From NCBI RefSeq assembly GCF_003479425.1, contig NZ_QUHC01000005.1, positions 248,001 to 312,000 on the forward strand: 64,000 bases of DNA, read 5' to 3'. Shown piece after piece: positions 26,444-36,200 of this stretch. The DNA comes from Odoribacter sp. AF15-53 (lineage in GTDB: Bacteria > Bacteroidota > Bacteroidia > Bacteroidales > Marinifilaceae). Under the pieces are notes generated by a model. That model searched no databases. It worked only from the letters and a program-made list of their open reading frames with translations, and was not told where the DNA came from. Both the position numbers and the translations under genes were made by a program. Every line of letters begins with the position of its first letter. The stretch's first letter is position 1.

Positions 26444-28309
26444 TTATTTGAACCATTGGGTTACATCCTCGTTTTTAAGAATGTGGATAATCGTTTTGCC
26501 GTCTGCCGTGTAGTTCGGGTGTTTGCAAGCGAATAAATTGTCGAATAAATCACTCATTTCCTGTTTATCCAAGGAGGTGTTATAATCCAACGATGCTGCT
26601 TTTGCCAGCGAGAGGGCGATACGTTCCCTCATTTTGTCCCGAATGGAACCTTCCGTGTTTTTGTAATGCTCTATAAGGCTTATCAATACTTCTTTTCCCC
26701 TGGAGGTTGACAGGTCGGAAGGGGTGGCGTACACGGCATAGCAATTTTTGCCGAATTCTCCCAGTTCAAAACCCAGCATGGCCAGATCGTTCATGATTTC
26801 TTTGACAAGCATGAAATCCTCTGCCGAGAGTTCCAGCGTTTCGGGGAAGAGGCTTTTCTGACCGCTGATCTGTTGATGTGAGAGTGTTTCGAGGTAGCGC
26901 TCAAACAGCACCCGCTCGTGTGCCCGTTTTTGGTCTATAAACATGAGGCCGGAATGAACGGGGGTTACGATAAACCGACCTTTCATCTGCACGAAAGAGA
27001 TAATTCCCTCGTGATCTTCTTGTTTTTCGGCCATTTCAGGAATTTCCGTTTGTACTTCTTCGGGCTTATCTTCCAAGCCTGCGAAAAGGACATCCCAGTT
27101 GGCGGGAACCTGTTCTTTGTGTCGGGGTTCCGAGTGCCTGTGAATGCTATTGTCTCTTGATTGCTCGAAATCGGAATCTTCTTTCGAGATCGAAGAGGAG
27201 TAGTTAAACGGATTGTAGTGAGGGTTGTAGCTCACTTTCGGGACTTTCGGAAGGATCGGGGTCTCCGGTAGCGTGAAATCGACTTTGTCTTCCGTGTCGA
27301 AATCTATCGTCGGCGTCACGTTGAATTTACCCAAGGCTTCTTTCACGCTGGCCAGTATGATTTGGAAAATAGCGCTTTCGTCCTGGAATTTGATCTCCGT
27401 TTTCGTCGGGTGGATATTGACATCTATGATTGCCGGGTCTACCGTGAAATACAGGAAATACGAGGGAATCATGTCTGCACTGATTAATCCCGCGTATGCT
27501 TCCGTCACGGCTTTATGGAAAAAATTGTGTTTCATGAACCGGTTGTTCACGAAAAAATATTGTTCCCCGTAAGTCTTGCGGGCATGTTGCGGGATACACA
27601 CGAAACCGTTGATCGTGACAATCCCGGTCTCGCAGTTCACGGGAAGTAGTTTGGTGTTAATCGTTTTGCCGAAAGCATTCACGATTCGTTGGCGTAGCCC
27701 GGAGGCCGGTAAATTGTATATCTCGTTCCCGTTATTTGTCAACGTGAACGCTATTTCCGGGGTGGTAAGGGCCACGCGCAGGAATTCCGTGGTGATATTA
27801 CGGAGTTCGGTGGTGTCCGATTTCAAGAATTTCCGCCGGGCGGGAATCGTGTAAAACAGGTTCTTGACCATCATGTTTGTTCCCCGGGAACAGTTGATAT
27901 TCTCTTGGTTTTTCAACTCGGAATCAGCCACGAACAGGTAAGTTCCCAACTCGTCTTCCTCCCGCTTCGTGCGTAGTTCCACTTCCGCCACGGAAGCGAT
28001 GGAAGCCAGTGCTTCTCCGCGAAATCCCATGGTACGGATATTGAATAAATCTTGTGCGCTGGATATTTTGGATGTGGCATGTCGTTCAAAAGCCATGCGG
28101 GAGTCTCTTGGGGACATTCCTTTCCCGTCATCAATGACTTGAATGAATCCTTTCCCCGCGTTTTTCAGGATTACCTGTACTTTCGTCGCGCCTGCATCAA
28201 TGGCATTTTCCATTAATTCTTTCACGACAGAAGCCGGGCGTTGCACTACCTCTCCTGCCGCGATCTGGTTTGCTACCGAGTCGGGTAATAATTGAATAAC
28301 GTCTGCCAT
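26444..28309 (-). CDS. mutL: DNA mismatch repair protein MutL
   Basis: A 621-residue GHKL ATPase. N-terminal motifs ELMENAIDAGA, DDGKGM, TMGFRGEAL and GTNMMVKNLFY are intact. The linker (about 355-430) is low-complexity. In the C-terminal dimerisation domain the position of the endonuclease motif DQHA(x)2E(x)4E reads DQKRAHERVLFE, so the motif His appears replaced. It is last in an apparent three-gene minus-strand unit with two membrane-protein genes. Confidence 0.96.
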   Translation of the reverse strand: MADVIQLLPDSVANQIAAGEVVQRPASVVKELMENAIDAGATKVQVILKNAGKGFIQVIDDGKGMSPRDSRMAFERHATSKISSAQDLFNIRTMGFRGEALASIASVAEVELRTKREEDELGTYLFVADSELKNQENINCSRGTNMMVKNLFYTIPARRKFLKSDTTELRNITTEFLRVALTTPEIAFTLTNNGNEIYNLPASGLRQRIVNAFGKTINTKLLPVNCETGIVTINGFVCIPQHARKTYGEQYFFVNNRFMKHNFFHKAVTEAYAGLISADMIPSYFLYFTVDPAIIDVNIHPTKTEIKFQDESAIFQIILASVKEALGKFNVTPTIDFDTEDKVDFTLPETPILPKVPKVSYNPHYNPFNYSSSISKEDSDFEQSRDNSIHRHSEPRHKEQVPANWDVLFAGLEDKPEEVQTEIPEMAEKQEDHEGIISFVQMKGRFIVTPVHSGLMFIDQKRAHERVLFERYLETLSHQQISGQKSLFPETLELSAEDFMLVKEIMNDLAMLGFELGEFGKNCYAVYATPSDLSTSRGKEVLISLIEHYKNTEGSIRDKMRERIALSLAKAASLDYNTSLDKQEMSDLFDNLFACKHPNYTADGKTIIHILKNEDVTQWFK

Positions 28310-28319
28310 ACCGGGTTCC

Positions 28320-28628
28320 TTAGAAGAATTTCATGATAACCTCCAACTTGTAAGCTACCAGGTAGAAGGCTGCTAATAACAAAATGATGAGAATCATGAA
28401 AAGACGCGTAGAGTAACCCAACCGTAGCCCGGTGCGTTCTCCTTTACGTTTCGCGTATTCTCTTTGTAATCCGGCCCTGACATCGGGAATGTATTCATCC
28501 CCGTCTTCCTTCAAGCCTAGCTCGGCACGGATGCGTTTCTCCCGTTCTTTTCTGGCCTCAGCCTCCGGGTCCCAGTAGCGGGGCTTCAGGTCAAAACGGC
28601 GGTATTCCGGTTGTTTAAATAGTCCCAT
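28320..28628 (-). CDS. Small single-TM protein upstream of mutL
   Basis: A 102-residue protein with a charged, soluble N-terminal part (KPRYWDPEAEARKEREKRIR) and one C-terminal membrane span (about 76-97, MILIILLLAAFYLVAYKLEV). It ends 10 bases before mutL. I do not know its function; its tail-anchored layout puts the charged part in the cytoplasm. Confidence 0.75.
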   Translation of the reverse strand: MGLFKQPEYRRFDLKPRYWDPEAEARKEREKRIRAELGLKEDGDEYIPDVRAGLQREYAKRKGERTGLRLGYSTRLFMILIILLLAAFYLVAYKLEVIMKFF

Positions 28629-28656
28629 GATCTCTAATCGTTAATGTGTTAAATTT

Positions 28657-29751
28657 TTAACTGTTCACTTTCGTCTTCTTCGATGTCTTGCCGAAGCTTC
28701 GGGCAATCCATTTCGGAACGATAAATGCCCCGATAAACAGGTAGGGATAGTAGCTGATGAGCCTCCACAAAATGGCCATCGCTATGGCTACCCCGGCACT
28801 CGGAAGGAATTCCCCGAGGTACTTGGAGAAGACGAATTCCGCGAAGCCGCTACCACCTGGTGTCGGGCTTACCAGCATCATGATCCACATGACGAGTTGT
28901 CGTGCAAAGATAAGAAAATGTTGCGCCCAATCATAGCGTCCGAACCAAAAAGCCACGAGAATAGCATTCACCACCCAGTAACGCGCTGTCCACGAGAAGA
29001 AGGTTGCCCCGAATGTTTTTAACCAGAACACGAATGGCATGCTTTTTAATTCATGGGAATTCCGGATAATGTCGGTTCCCGCCTCGTTGGCATCATGACG
29101 CCATTTCCGCAGAAGTCTCCACTTGAATAATTTCATGATTAACCATTTGAGTCCCCGCGGATTTTTGAAGAGTCCGTAGCTTAATATGATGAGATAGACT
29201 AATTTCACGCAATACCCGATGATGGCGACAAGGATCAGCCCGTCGGCCACGGCTTTCGTGGTGTCGGGCATATTCCAAAGTGCTTGGTGGTTGACAAACA
29301 GGAGGATGAGAGGGAACATGATAATGAAATACAATTCATCCAGAAAGGAGGTCGCCATGACCATGGCCGAGCTTTTTCCCACCCCGATGCCTTCTTTATG
29401 CACGAAAAGGATCGCCAGGCTGGTTCCCCCGATGGCGGAAGGGGTGACTGCCGACGTGAATTCCCACAGGAAAATGATTCGTATGGATTGAATCCAGGTC
29501 AGTTTGTCGCCGGAAAGCACTTTGATCCGGACGATATACCCGAAATCGCGAATGGCCATGCACAGGACGGCAACGAATAACCAGAACACGGTATTCCACG
29601 TGAAGGTAATCATGTCAAATGCTTTTGGGTCGAATTCCTTGTATAGCATGTAAGAGACCACTGCAAGCCCGATAATGATGGGATATATGATTTTGTACGG
29701 GCGAATCTTTTTTGTCAGATTTTGGTTCTCTTCTTTGCGCTCCTGTTCCAT
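28657..29751 (-). CDS. YbhN/UPF0104-type flippase-like membrane protein
   Basis: A 364-residue polytopic protein with about eight spans and the family feature of the lysylphosphatidylglycerol synthetase TM region: an EFTSAVTPSAIGGTSLAI motif and a later PTPGGSGFAE motif. Proteins of this family are found next to or fused to lipid-modifying enzymes and are proposed flippases. No synthetase domain is present here. It is first in the unit leading to mutL (28-base gap to the small TM gene). Confidence 0.85.
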   Translation of the reverse strand: MEQERKEENQNLTKKIRPYKIIYPIIIGLAVVSYMLYKEFDPKAFDMITFTWNTVFWLFVAVLCMAIRDFGYIVRIKVLSGDKLTWIQSIRIIFLWEFTSAVTPSAIGGTSLAILFVHKEGIGVGKSSAMVMATSFLDELYFIIMFPLILLFVNHQALWNMPDTTKAVADGLILVAIIGYCVKLVYLIILSYGLFKNPRGLKWLIMKLFKWRLLRKWRHDANEAGTDIIRNSHELKSMPFVFWLKTFGATFFSWTARYWVVNAILVAFWFGRYDWAQHFLIFARQLVMWIMMLVSPTPGGSGFAEFVFSKYLGEFLPSAGVAIAMAILWRLISYYPYLFIGAFIVPKWIARSFGKTSKKTKVNS

Positions 29752-29784
29752 AAAATCCAGTTTTTGTTCGTGGCTAATTTACGA

Positions 29785-29825
29785 AAAAAAGGGTAACGAG
29801 TTGTATCCGTTGCCCTTTTTTTCAG
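29785..29825 (-). terminator. Intrinsic terminator after the 236-aa membrane protein
   Basis: GGGTAACG pairs with CGTTGCCC across an eight-base loop, flanked by A- and T-runs on both sides, so it can act in either direction. It separates the upstream membrane gene from the YbhN-like gene. Confidence 0.8.
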
Positions 29826-29839
29826 TGAGCGAGAGTCTT

Positions 29840-30550
29840 TCACGCCTTGATTTGTATTTCATGGCGGGAGAGGTCTTCGCTGTACCGCTTGTTTACGGCC
29901 CGGTGTATAAAATACATGTAGGGTAATCCCAGGTTGGTTTCAAGGAGTGAGTTGACCACGATGGTCATGAAACTCGGGTTACGTATTCCGGTTATCAGAA
30001 GCACGAATTCCCAGGCAAACTGCACGAGTATCCCGATCGCGAGTATCCACGGGATGTTGATCTTCTTGGCCGGATCTGTTGTTCTGATGTTGTGAATACA
30101 AAGTATGGCGTATCCCACGAAAAGGATGAGGGCCATGATCCCGTGATAGGCTCCCGTTCCTCTTGAAATGGATATCGTGTCGAATCCGGTTCCGAAAGTT
30201 TGACTGAGCAACGAGGTCGTGAACCAGGAGGCGATGATGAGTATGGACCACTCCAGTGCCCGCTTGTCGCGATCGAGCCAAAGCCATATCCACACGAAGT
30301 TGGTAAAACCGTAACTCATACTCAGCCACAGGAGGAACCAGAACGGGTTGGCTCCCTCGACGCTTCTTGTACCCAAGAACTGGTAAAAGTAGCCGTAATC
30401 CACGATGAAATACAGTACTCCAGCCAATAGTCCGACAAGGATAGCGAGGTATCTTTTCGTGTAAATCAGGGTTGCCCCAAGGAAAAGCAAGAATGCGACA
30501 TCCAGGTACATGTAGAGCGTGTTCATGGTGCGTGCTGCGATAACTTCCAT
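29840..30550 (-). CDS. Seven- or eight-TM membrane protein, unknown
   Basis: A 236-residue integral membrane protein with about seven aromatic-rich spans (for example FLLFLGATLIYT, LWLSMSYGFTNFVWIWLWLD and FVGYAILCIHNI). No motif I recognise with confidence. Start MEVIAARTMN could be later at the Met at residue 9 (MNTLYMYLD), just before the first span. It stands alone with its own terminator. Confidence 0.75.
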   Translation of the reverse strand: MEVIAARTMNTLYMYLDVAFLLFLGATLIYTKRYLAILVGLLAGVLYFIVDYGYFYQFLGTRSVEGANPFWFLLWLSMSYGFTNFVWIWLWLDRDKRALEWSILIIASWFTTSLLSQTFGTGFDTISISRGTGAYHGIMALILFVGYAILCIHNIRTTDPAKKINIPWILAIGILVQFAWEFVLLITGIRNPSFMTIVVNSLLETNLGLPYMYFIHRAVNKRYSEDLSRHEIQIKA

Positions 30551-30701
30551 AATGTTGTGTTTTAAGGTTAGATGAGTTTAGTTGCAACATATTTTATGCC
30601 AAATTTTGCAATTTTTATAAAAGAAGAGAGTTATTTCCAGGGATGTCTACGGGTGGGTTTGATTTGCTTTAAAGCATGGGTAAATAAATAGTTAGTCTTG
30701 T

Positions 30702-30795
30702 ATGTCTTCGTTATCTTTTCGTTATAGTATCCTTAAAGTTTCCTATATAGCAACGAAGAGATATCGAAAAGATAACGAAGAGATAAGGAAGAGAT
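30702..30795. repeat. Inverted 11-bp-period repeat
   Basis: The right arm has four consecutive 11-base units (30752-30795): AACGAAGAGAT, ATCGAAAAGAT, AACGAAGAGAT, AAGGAAGAGAT. The left arm (30702-30734) holds three units in inverted orientation that read AAGGATACTAT, AACGAAAAGAT, AACGAAGACAT on the minus strand. A 16-base perfect inverted match links 30706-30721 with 30765-30780. Confidence 0.85.
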
Positions 30796-31069
30796 GTAAG
30801 CGTTGGTATAGTTTTGGTAAGGGCTTGTTTGGGGGGGAAGGAATGCTTTTCTCGGATGATGGAGCTTGATATGAAATTGTTGGCGGCGGATATAGAAGAA
30901 ATAAAATTACGTATGGTCGATGCACCTATTATATCAAGAGAGGATAAGATCTAATTCGGGATTGTTCAGAATTAATCTTTTCACGTTTATATTGTATTAA
31001 TGAATTCTTTAACTCGAAAGAGATAAGAATGGTCTCTGAGGTTCAATTGGAAAATCCGTAACTGAATTA

Positions 31070-31104
31070 AAAAATCCGCTTAAAATACTGGTTTTAAGCG
31101 GATT
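31070..31104 (-). terminator. Terminator downstream of tRNA-Ala
   Basis: A perfect 13-base stem (AATCCGCTTAAAA / TTTTAAGCGGATT) followed on the minus strand by a T-run, directly after the tRNA 3' end. Confidence 0.85.
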
Positions 31105-31107
31105 GCG

Positions 31108-31181
31108 TGGAGAATATCGGAATCGAACCGACGACCTTTTGAATGCCATTCAAACGCTCTAGCCAACTGAGCTAATTCCCC
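31108..31181 (-). tRNA. tRNA-Ala (anticodon GGC)
   Basis: A 74-base cloverleaf on the minus strand. Acceptor stem GGGGAAT / ATTCTCC with one G-U pair and discriminator A; D-arm AGCTCAGTTGGCTAGAGC; anticodon stem TTTGA/TCAAA with loop ATGGCAT, giving anticodon GGC (Ala, GCC codons); T-loop GGTTCGATTCC. CCA is not encoded. It stands alone. Confidence 0.93.
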
Positions 31182-31235
31182 GTTTGCGGGTACAAATATA
31201 TATAAATAATTCAAATGTGAAAAATGTGGGCGATA

Positions 31236-31266
31236 TTTTGTTGTTGTTCTTTTTTATATACATTTG
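31236..31266 (+). promoter_or_regulatory. Promoter of the ECF sigma gene
   Basis: TTTTG, 18 bases, then TACATTTG (31259-31266) as -7. The predicted transcript begins about 12 bases before the first ATG (31285), which leaves room for argument that translation begins at the in-frame ATG 31321. Confidence 0.6.
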
Positions 31267-31284
31267 CTGATATAAAATGTGTAA

Positions 31285-31905
31285 ATGTTCCTGTGTAGGA
31301 TCAATAATGATATATTGGTGATGTTATTTACTGCGAAGGGGGATGAAAATATTATTTTTGAGCGGATGCAAAAAGGGGATTCGGATGCGTTTGAATATTT
31401 TTTTAAAACGTATATTGATTCTTTGTATGCCTATGCTCTAGGTTTTTGCCAGGATGTCGAGTTTGCCGAAGATGTGGTGCAGGAGGTTTTCGTGCGTTTT
31501 TGGACGATGAGGGAAAAGATTTCGTACTCGGATTCAATTTACGGTTATTTGCAGCGATCCGTGAGGAATATTTGTATTAATCAACAGGTGCATGCCAAAG
31601 TAGAAGAAAAGTATCGGCAGGAAATTTTGAGCACGGAGGAAGAGGTTTTCGATTGGGAGAATCTTGATGAGTTGGAGGAGTTGCGACGTCAATTGCTGGA
31701 GGCCATTGACCGGTTGCCGGAGAAGTGCCGGGAGATTTTTGTTTTGAGTTGCGTGGAGGGGTTGAAATATGCGGAGGTGTGTGATAAACTGGGAGTTTCT
31801 ATCAACACGGTCAAGACGCAAGTTCGGTTTGCGTATAAAAAATTGCGGGATGATTTGAATGTTCCTGTAAAAATAATAATTCTTCTTATTGCTTTATTGC
31901 ATTGA
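31285..31905 (+). CDS. ECF sigma factor of the SusCD locus
   Basis: A 206-residue ECF sigma-70 protein. Region 2 (about residues 28-95) includes DAFEYFFKTYIDSLYAYALG and FAEDVVQEVFVRFW; region 4 (about 140-190) includes LPEKCREIFVLSCVEGLKYA and the helix-turn-helix GVSINTVKTQVRFAYKKL. Followed by a FecR-type anti-sigma gene, SusC and SusD, the usual trans-envelope signalling set: the loaded SusC signals through FecR to release the sigma. Met at residue 13 (31321) is an alternative start. Confidence 0.92.
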   Translation: MFLCRINNDILVMLFTAKGDENIIFERMQKGDSDAFEYFFKTYIDSLYAYALGFCQDVEFAEDVVQEVFVRFWTMREKISYSDSIYGYLQRSVRNICINQQVHAKVEEKYRQEILSTEEEVFDWENLDELEELRRQLLEAIDRLPEKCREIFVLSCVEGLKYAEVCDKLGVSINTVKTQVRFAYKKLRDDLNVPVKIIILLIALLH

Positions 31906-32022
31906 AATACAGTTGTTTGTTTCTGTTTGGAAACGGGCTGTTAAATTATTTCTCAAAAAAAATAAATTTTCTTTTCACTCGTTTTTATCTTCATCTTGTT
32001 ATAAAGATGTAAAGCGATAGAA

Positions 32023-33177
32023 ATGGAAAACGAGAGAGAAAATAGTATAGATGGTCTAATCCGGCGTTTCTTGTTAAAGGGGGAAGAGGTGGATATGAAA
32101 GCCTTACGGGAAGAACTGAAGGGTGAAGATCGGGATGCGGTGAAAAGACGATTACTTCGGTTGAGGAAGATGGGTTTGCAACCGGATCGAATGAAGATTT
32201 GGAGGGAAGTTCAGGATGAACTGGCTAGAAGGTCCACGCGGCAACGGGTGTTGCGTTACGTGAGATACGCGGCTGTTTTTCTTTTACCCTTGTTGCTGGC
32301 TTGCATCTTGTTGATGCGGCAGGAGAGGAATGTTCCTGCTTTGGTGGTGGAGGCTGGCAGGCCGGACACGACGATTGTCCGGAAGGTGTTTTTGTTACTG
32401 GAAGGGGGAAAACGGATCGAGTTGTCCACTTTGGCGAAAGATTCGATTCATGGGAAGGATGGGAAGTTGTTGGCCATTGATACCTCGGGTACATTGATAT
32501 GTAACGCAGAAGAAACGGCAAATGCGGAGGTTTCTTATCAAACGGTGATCGTTCCCAGGGGCGGGGAATATAACTTGGTGTTGAGTGACGGGACGCGGGT
32601 TCGGCTGAACGCCGATTCCGAATTACGTTTCCCTTCGCCGTTCACGGGAAAGGAGCGGATGGTATATTTGAAAGGAGAGGGATATTTCGAGGTTCAGCGG
32701 GATTCGACGGCTCCTTTCCGGGTGGTTGCTAATGATGCGATCGTGGAGGTGCTGGGTACGAAATTTAATATAAGTGCTTACCCGGGGAATGATAAGTCGT
32801 TCACGACTCTGGTAAGTGGCAGCGTGAAAGTGGGGGCATACCTGGGTGATGAATCTGTTGTTTTGAAGCCTGACGAGCAGGCGATTCTCTCGCACGGGGA
32901 AGTGCAAGTAAAGAAAGTGAATGCGGAAGATTATGTCTCTTGGGTAAACGGGCGTTTTTATTTCGAGAAAATGCCATTGGAAGAGATTTTGGTGCAATTG
33001 GAGCGTTGGTATGATTTGCAGGTGTTCTGGGCGAGCGAGGAGTTGAAGGTCTACGAGTTCACGGGGGCAGTGTGGAGGGATAATACTATTCGCCAGACTT
33101 TGGATATGATTGAGAAAACGACGGACGTTCGCTTTACCGTCTCCGGCCGGACGGTAATGGTGAATGCCTCACTATAA
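32023..33177 (+). CDS. FecR-family anti-sigma factor
   Basis: A 384-residue single-span protein. Cytoplasmic N-terminal part (about 1-82), span at about 84-104 (YAAVFLLPLLLACILLM), and a periplasmic FecR domain with VPRGGEYNLVLSDGTRVRLN, FPSPFTGKERMVYLKGEGYF and FRVVANDAIVEVLGTKFN, then a C-terminal STN-like beta segment (YDLQVFWASEELKVYEFTGA). It should hold the upstream sigma factor and receive the signal from the SusC STN domain. Confidence 0.93.
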   Translation: MENERENSIDGLIRRFLLKGEEVDMKALREELKGEDRDAVKRRLLRLRKMGLQPDRMKIWREVQDELARRSTRQRVLRYVRYAAVFLLPLLLACILLMRQERNVPALVVEAGRPDTTIVRKVFLLLEGGKRIELSTLAKDSIHGKDGKLLAIDTSGTLICNAEETANAEVSYQTVIVPRGGEYNLVLSDGTRVRLNADSELRFPSPFTGKERMVYLKGEGYFEVQRDSTAPFRVVANDAIVEVLGTKFNISAYPGNDKSFTTLVSGSVKVGAYLGDESVVLKPDEQAILSHGEVQVKKVNAEDYVSWVNGRFYFEKMPLEEILVQLERWYDLQVFWASEELKVYEFTGAVWRDNTIRQTLDMIEKTTDVRFTVSGRTVMVNASL

Positions 33178-33180
33178 AAA

Positions 33181-33247
33181 ACGGCATCTGTTAGCGCAGA
33201 TACCGTCTTGTTCTGTAAACTAATCCGAAGTAGGATTCGGGATTAGT
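33181..33247 (+). promoter_or_regulatory. Two hairpins between fecR and susC
   Basis: The first stem (ACGG+ATCTG with CAGAT+CCGT, 33181-33206) is followed by CTTGTTCT and could be a weak terminator. The second (33219-33229 with 33236-33247) is an 11-bp stem with one bulge, 25 bases before the susC ATG. They suggest that susC has its own control, by attenuation or a processed leader, apart from the sigma-fecR transcript. Confidence 0.5.
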
Positions 33248-33272
33248 CATGTTAAACTATTAATACAAAGTT

Positions 33273-36200
33273 ATGGAAAAAAATCAAACCAAGCAACAGA
33301 ATACTCCCCGGAGTTTCTGCTCGCGGTCTTTTCGGACGACGAGAGCGTTTCTGGTTTTGTTGTTTTGTGGCTTGTGCATGGCGGGAATGCCGGCAAGCGC
33401 CCAGAACGGCAATATCACTCTTCACGTGAAGGATATGCCGCTAGGGGATGTCGTGAAGGAGTTAAGGAAGCAAACCGGGAAAGACTTTCTTTTTAGTAAC
33501 CGGGAGGTGGACGCGAATCGTAAGGTGACCGTGGAGGTGGTTGCCAAGCCTTTGAAAGAGGTTCTTCCTTTAGTCTTCGGAAAGGATTATCGTTTCGAGA
33601 TTTCGGATAACGTGGTGATCGTGCGCCCGTTCGTGCAGGTGACTGCTTCCGGGCAACAAGGGGTCGTGATTTCCGGAGTGGTGTTGGATAGCAAACAGCA
33701 GCCTTTGCCGGGTGTGACGGTAAAACTCATGGGTACTACTGTGGGTACGGCGACAGCCCAAACTGGTAAATTTGCTTTGCGATTGCCGATCACGAAAGGC
33801 ACGTTGGAGTTTTCATTCGTGGGGTTTAAATCGCAACAGGTGAACTTTACGGAGAATACACGGGATTCTATCCGGATTGTCTTGCAGGAGGATGTCGCGG
33901 GGTTGGATGAAGTGCAGGTGATCGCTTACGGACAACAGAAGAAACGGACCGTGATCAGTTCGATCTCTTCAATAAAAGCAGATGATATCAAGGAATTGCC
34001 CACGCATAGTTTCGAGAGTTTGTTGCAGGGGCATATGGCTGGCGTGGAAGTGAATAATATTTCAGGAGCTCCCGGTGGTGGTGGGTCTATTGTTGCGATC
34101 CGGGGATACAATTCATTTTTCGTGAAAGATGCCCATGGACAAGACGCGGAGGGAGCCGATAGGGCATACGGGACCCCGCTATACGTGGTCGATGGAGTCC
34201 CGATGCAGGCTTTTACTTCGCCTGTCACGGGAACGAACACGTTATCATCTTTGGATCCTTCGATGATCGAGTCCATCGAGGTATTGAAAGATGCCGCTTC
34301 ATCCGCTATTTACGGTTCGCGTGCAGGTAACGGGGTGATCTTGATCACGACGAAAAAAGGACGTTCCGGAGAGGCGAAGTTCTTGGTTAATGTTTCTTAC
34401 TCTGCATCTTGGTTGCCCCGGACTCCGGTGCAAAGCGGGGGACAATTGGAACGTTGGTATCATCTTCAAGGATTGCGTAATACAAAAACGCCTTATCAGG
34501 CTGCTGACGGAACCTGGCGGATGCCTTCGTCTTTCGGGGAAGTGTACAACTTCGTGGCAAAGAACGAGGGTAATCAACCTTATTATGACTGGTTTTTCGG
34601 GACGAATAAAGGTGCGAATACTTCATTCGTGCTGCAGGATAGTTTGAATAGTTTTTACAATAATTCAACGGACTGGTATCGGTATGGTTATCGTACGGCG
34701 AACGTGTACAACGCGAATATACAGGCAAGCGGGGGAGGGGATAAGATTACTTACATGATCGGAGCCGGTTATTTTAAGGAAGGAGGAATCATGTATGGCA
34801 GCGATTTCCAGCGTCTTAACGTGATGACCAATATCTCGGCTCGCCCGACGAAACGATTGTCCGTGGATAATCAAATTTCAATGGGTTATTCCAACAGGAG
34901 CAAGGGAGGAGCCAAAGGAGGGGCTAAGATTGGAGGAATTACTGTCGATCCGATGAAAACTTCCACCTTAGTTCCTGGTAGTGGATATATCGTGGATGAA
35001 TTATTGGGCAGGGCGAATAGCGTTGAACAGAAAAATCACGATTATTCAGCACGCTACAATATGGTATTGAATTACGAGATCATCAAGAATCTTTCTTTGC
35101 GTATATCGGGTGGGGTTGATTATAGCCAACAGAATATGAATCAATTTGAACCGAGTGCAAATGATGAAAGACACCATTGGTCGAAATCAGAAGGCACTGT
35201 ATCCAGAAGTATATCTTTGCAGAACGAGAATTTATTAAATTATTCTTACACGCTGAAACAAGATCATAATTTCAGTGTCTTATTAGGTCTGTCGTTCCTG
35301 AAGAATCAGGTTTATAGCAATTCGGGTGGCGCTCAAAAAGGACCGAATGATTTTATCCATTATGTTCAAGGTACTTGGGGAGATCGGCAAGGATTGGTCG
35401 ACGATTCGGACGCGGGGTCGGAAACCCCGGTGTGGATATCGGCATTTACTTACGCGTCTGATTTTGAAGAAGACCGTTTGAATAGTTATTTCGGGCGTCT
35501 GACCTATAATTATAAAGAAAAGTATATGTTTGAAGCCACGGTCCGCCGGGATGGTTCTTCCGTGTTCGGGGAAAAAGTACGTTGGGCGACCTTTCCTTCT
35601 TTTGCTGTCGGGTGGATATTTTCGGATGAATCTTTCATGAAACCTTTCTATTGGTTAAGTCTTGGAAAGATCCGTGCCAGCTGGGGAAAATCGGGACAGA
35701 AATTTAACCAACGCTATTTGGCACACGGATTAATGGGAGAGAGTCAGAATAGTTTTTACGGTAATATCGGTATTTTACCCAATGTAAATGGTGGCGTGAT
35801 AAACAGGAAATTGACATGGGAGGAGACCGCTCAATATGACGTGGGGTTGGATATGAGTTTTCTGGATTACCGGCTGAAGTTTACTCTTGATTATTATTAT
35901 CGTCGCACCACAGGGCAGCTGAACAATATGCCGCTTCAGGGAGATATCTATCTTCATACATTCCAGTGGCAAAATGCGTTGGCAACGACTAACCAGGGTA
36001 TTGAGTTGGAACTTACTGCTGATATCTTCCGTGAAACAGCCGTGAAGTGGAGAATGAAATTCAACGTCTCCCGGAATTGGAATCGTTTGGATAAAACGAT
36101 AGATGGTTATGATTTTGAAAACAATGTGATAGGCAAGCCGTTATATCGCATGAAGGTATTTAAAACAGACGGATTTTATGATACGTCGGCCGACGTTCCT

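Larger units (their letters stand above)
30551..31107. other. 557-base gap: 11-bp repeats, possible mini-ORF, tRNA terminator
   Basis: No gene can be called with confidence. It contains an inverted 11-base-period repeat (30702-30795), a 32-codon frame (30856-30954, starting MMELDMKLLAAD, ending SREDKI) of uncertain reality, and the terminator of the tRNA gene (31070-31104). Confidence 0.6.

Noticed and set aside
30856..30954. 32-codon frame starting MMELDMKLLAAD as a small gene
   Set aside because: No ribosome-binding site or promoter, no recognised family, and it lies in a repeat-rich gap. Kept only as a note in the gap entry.
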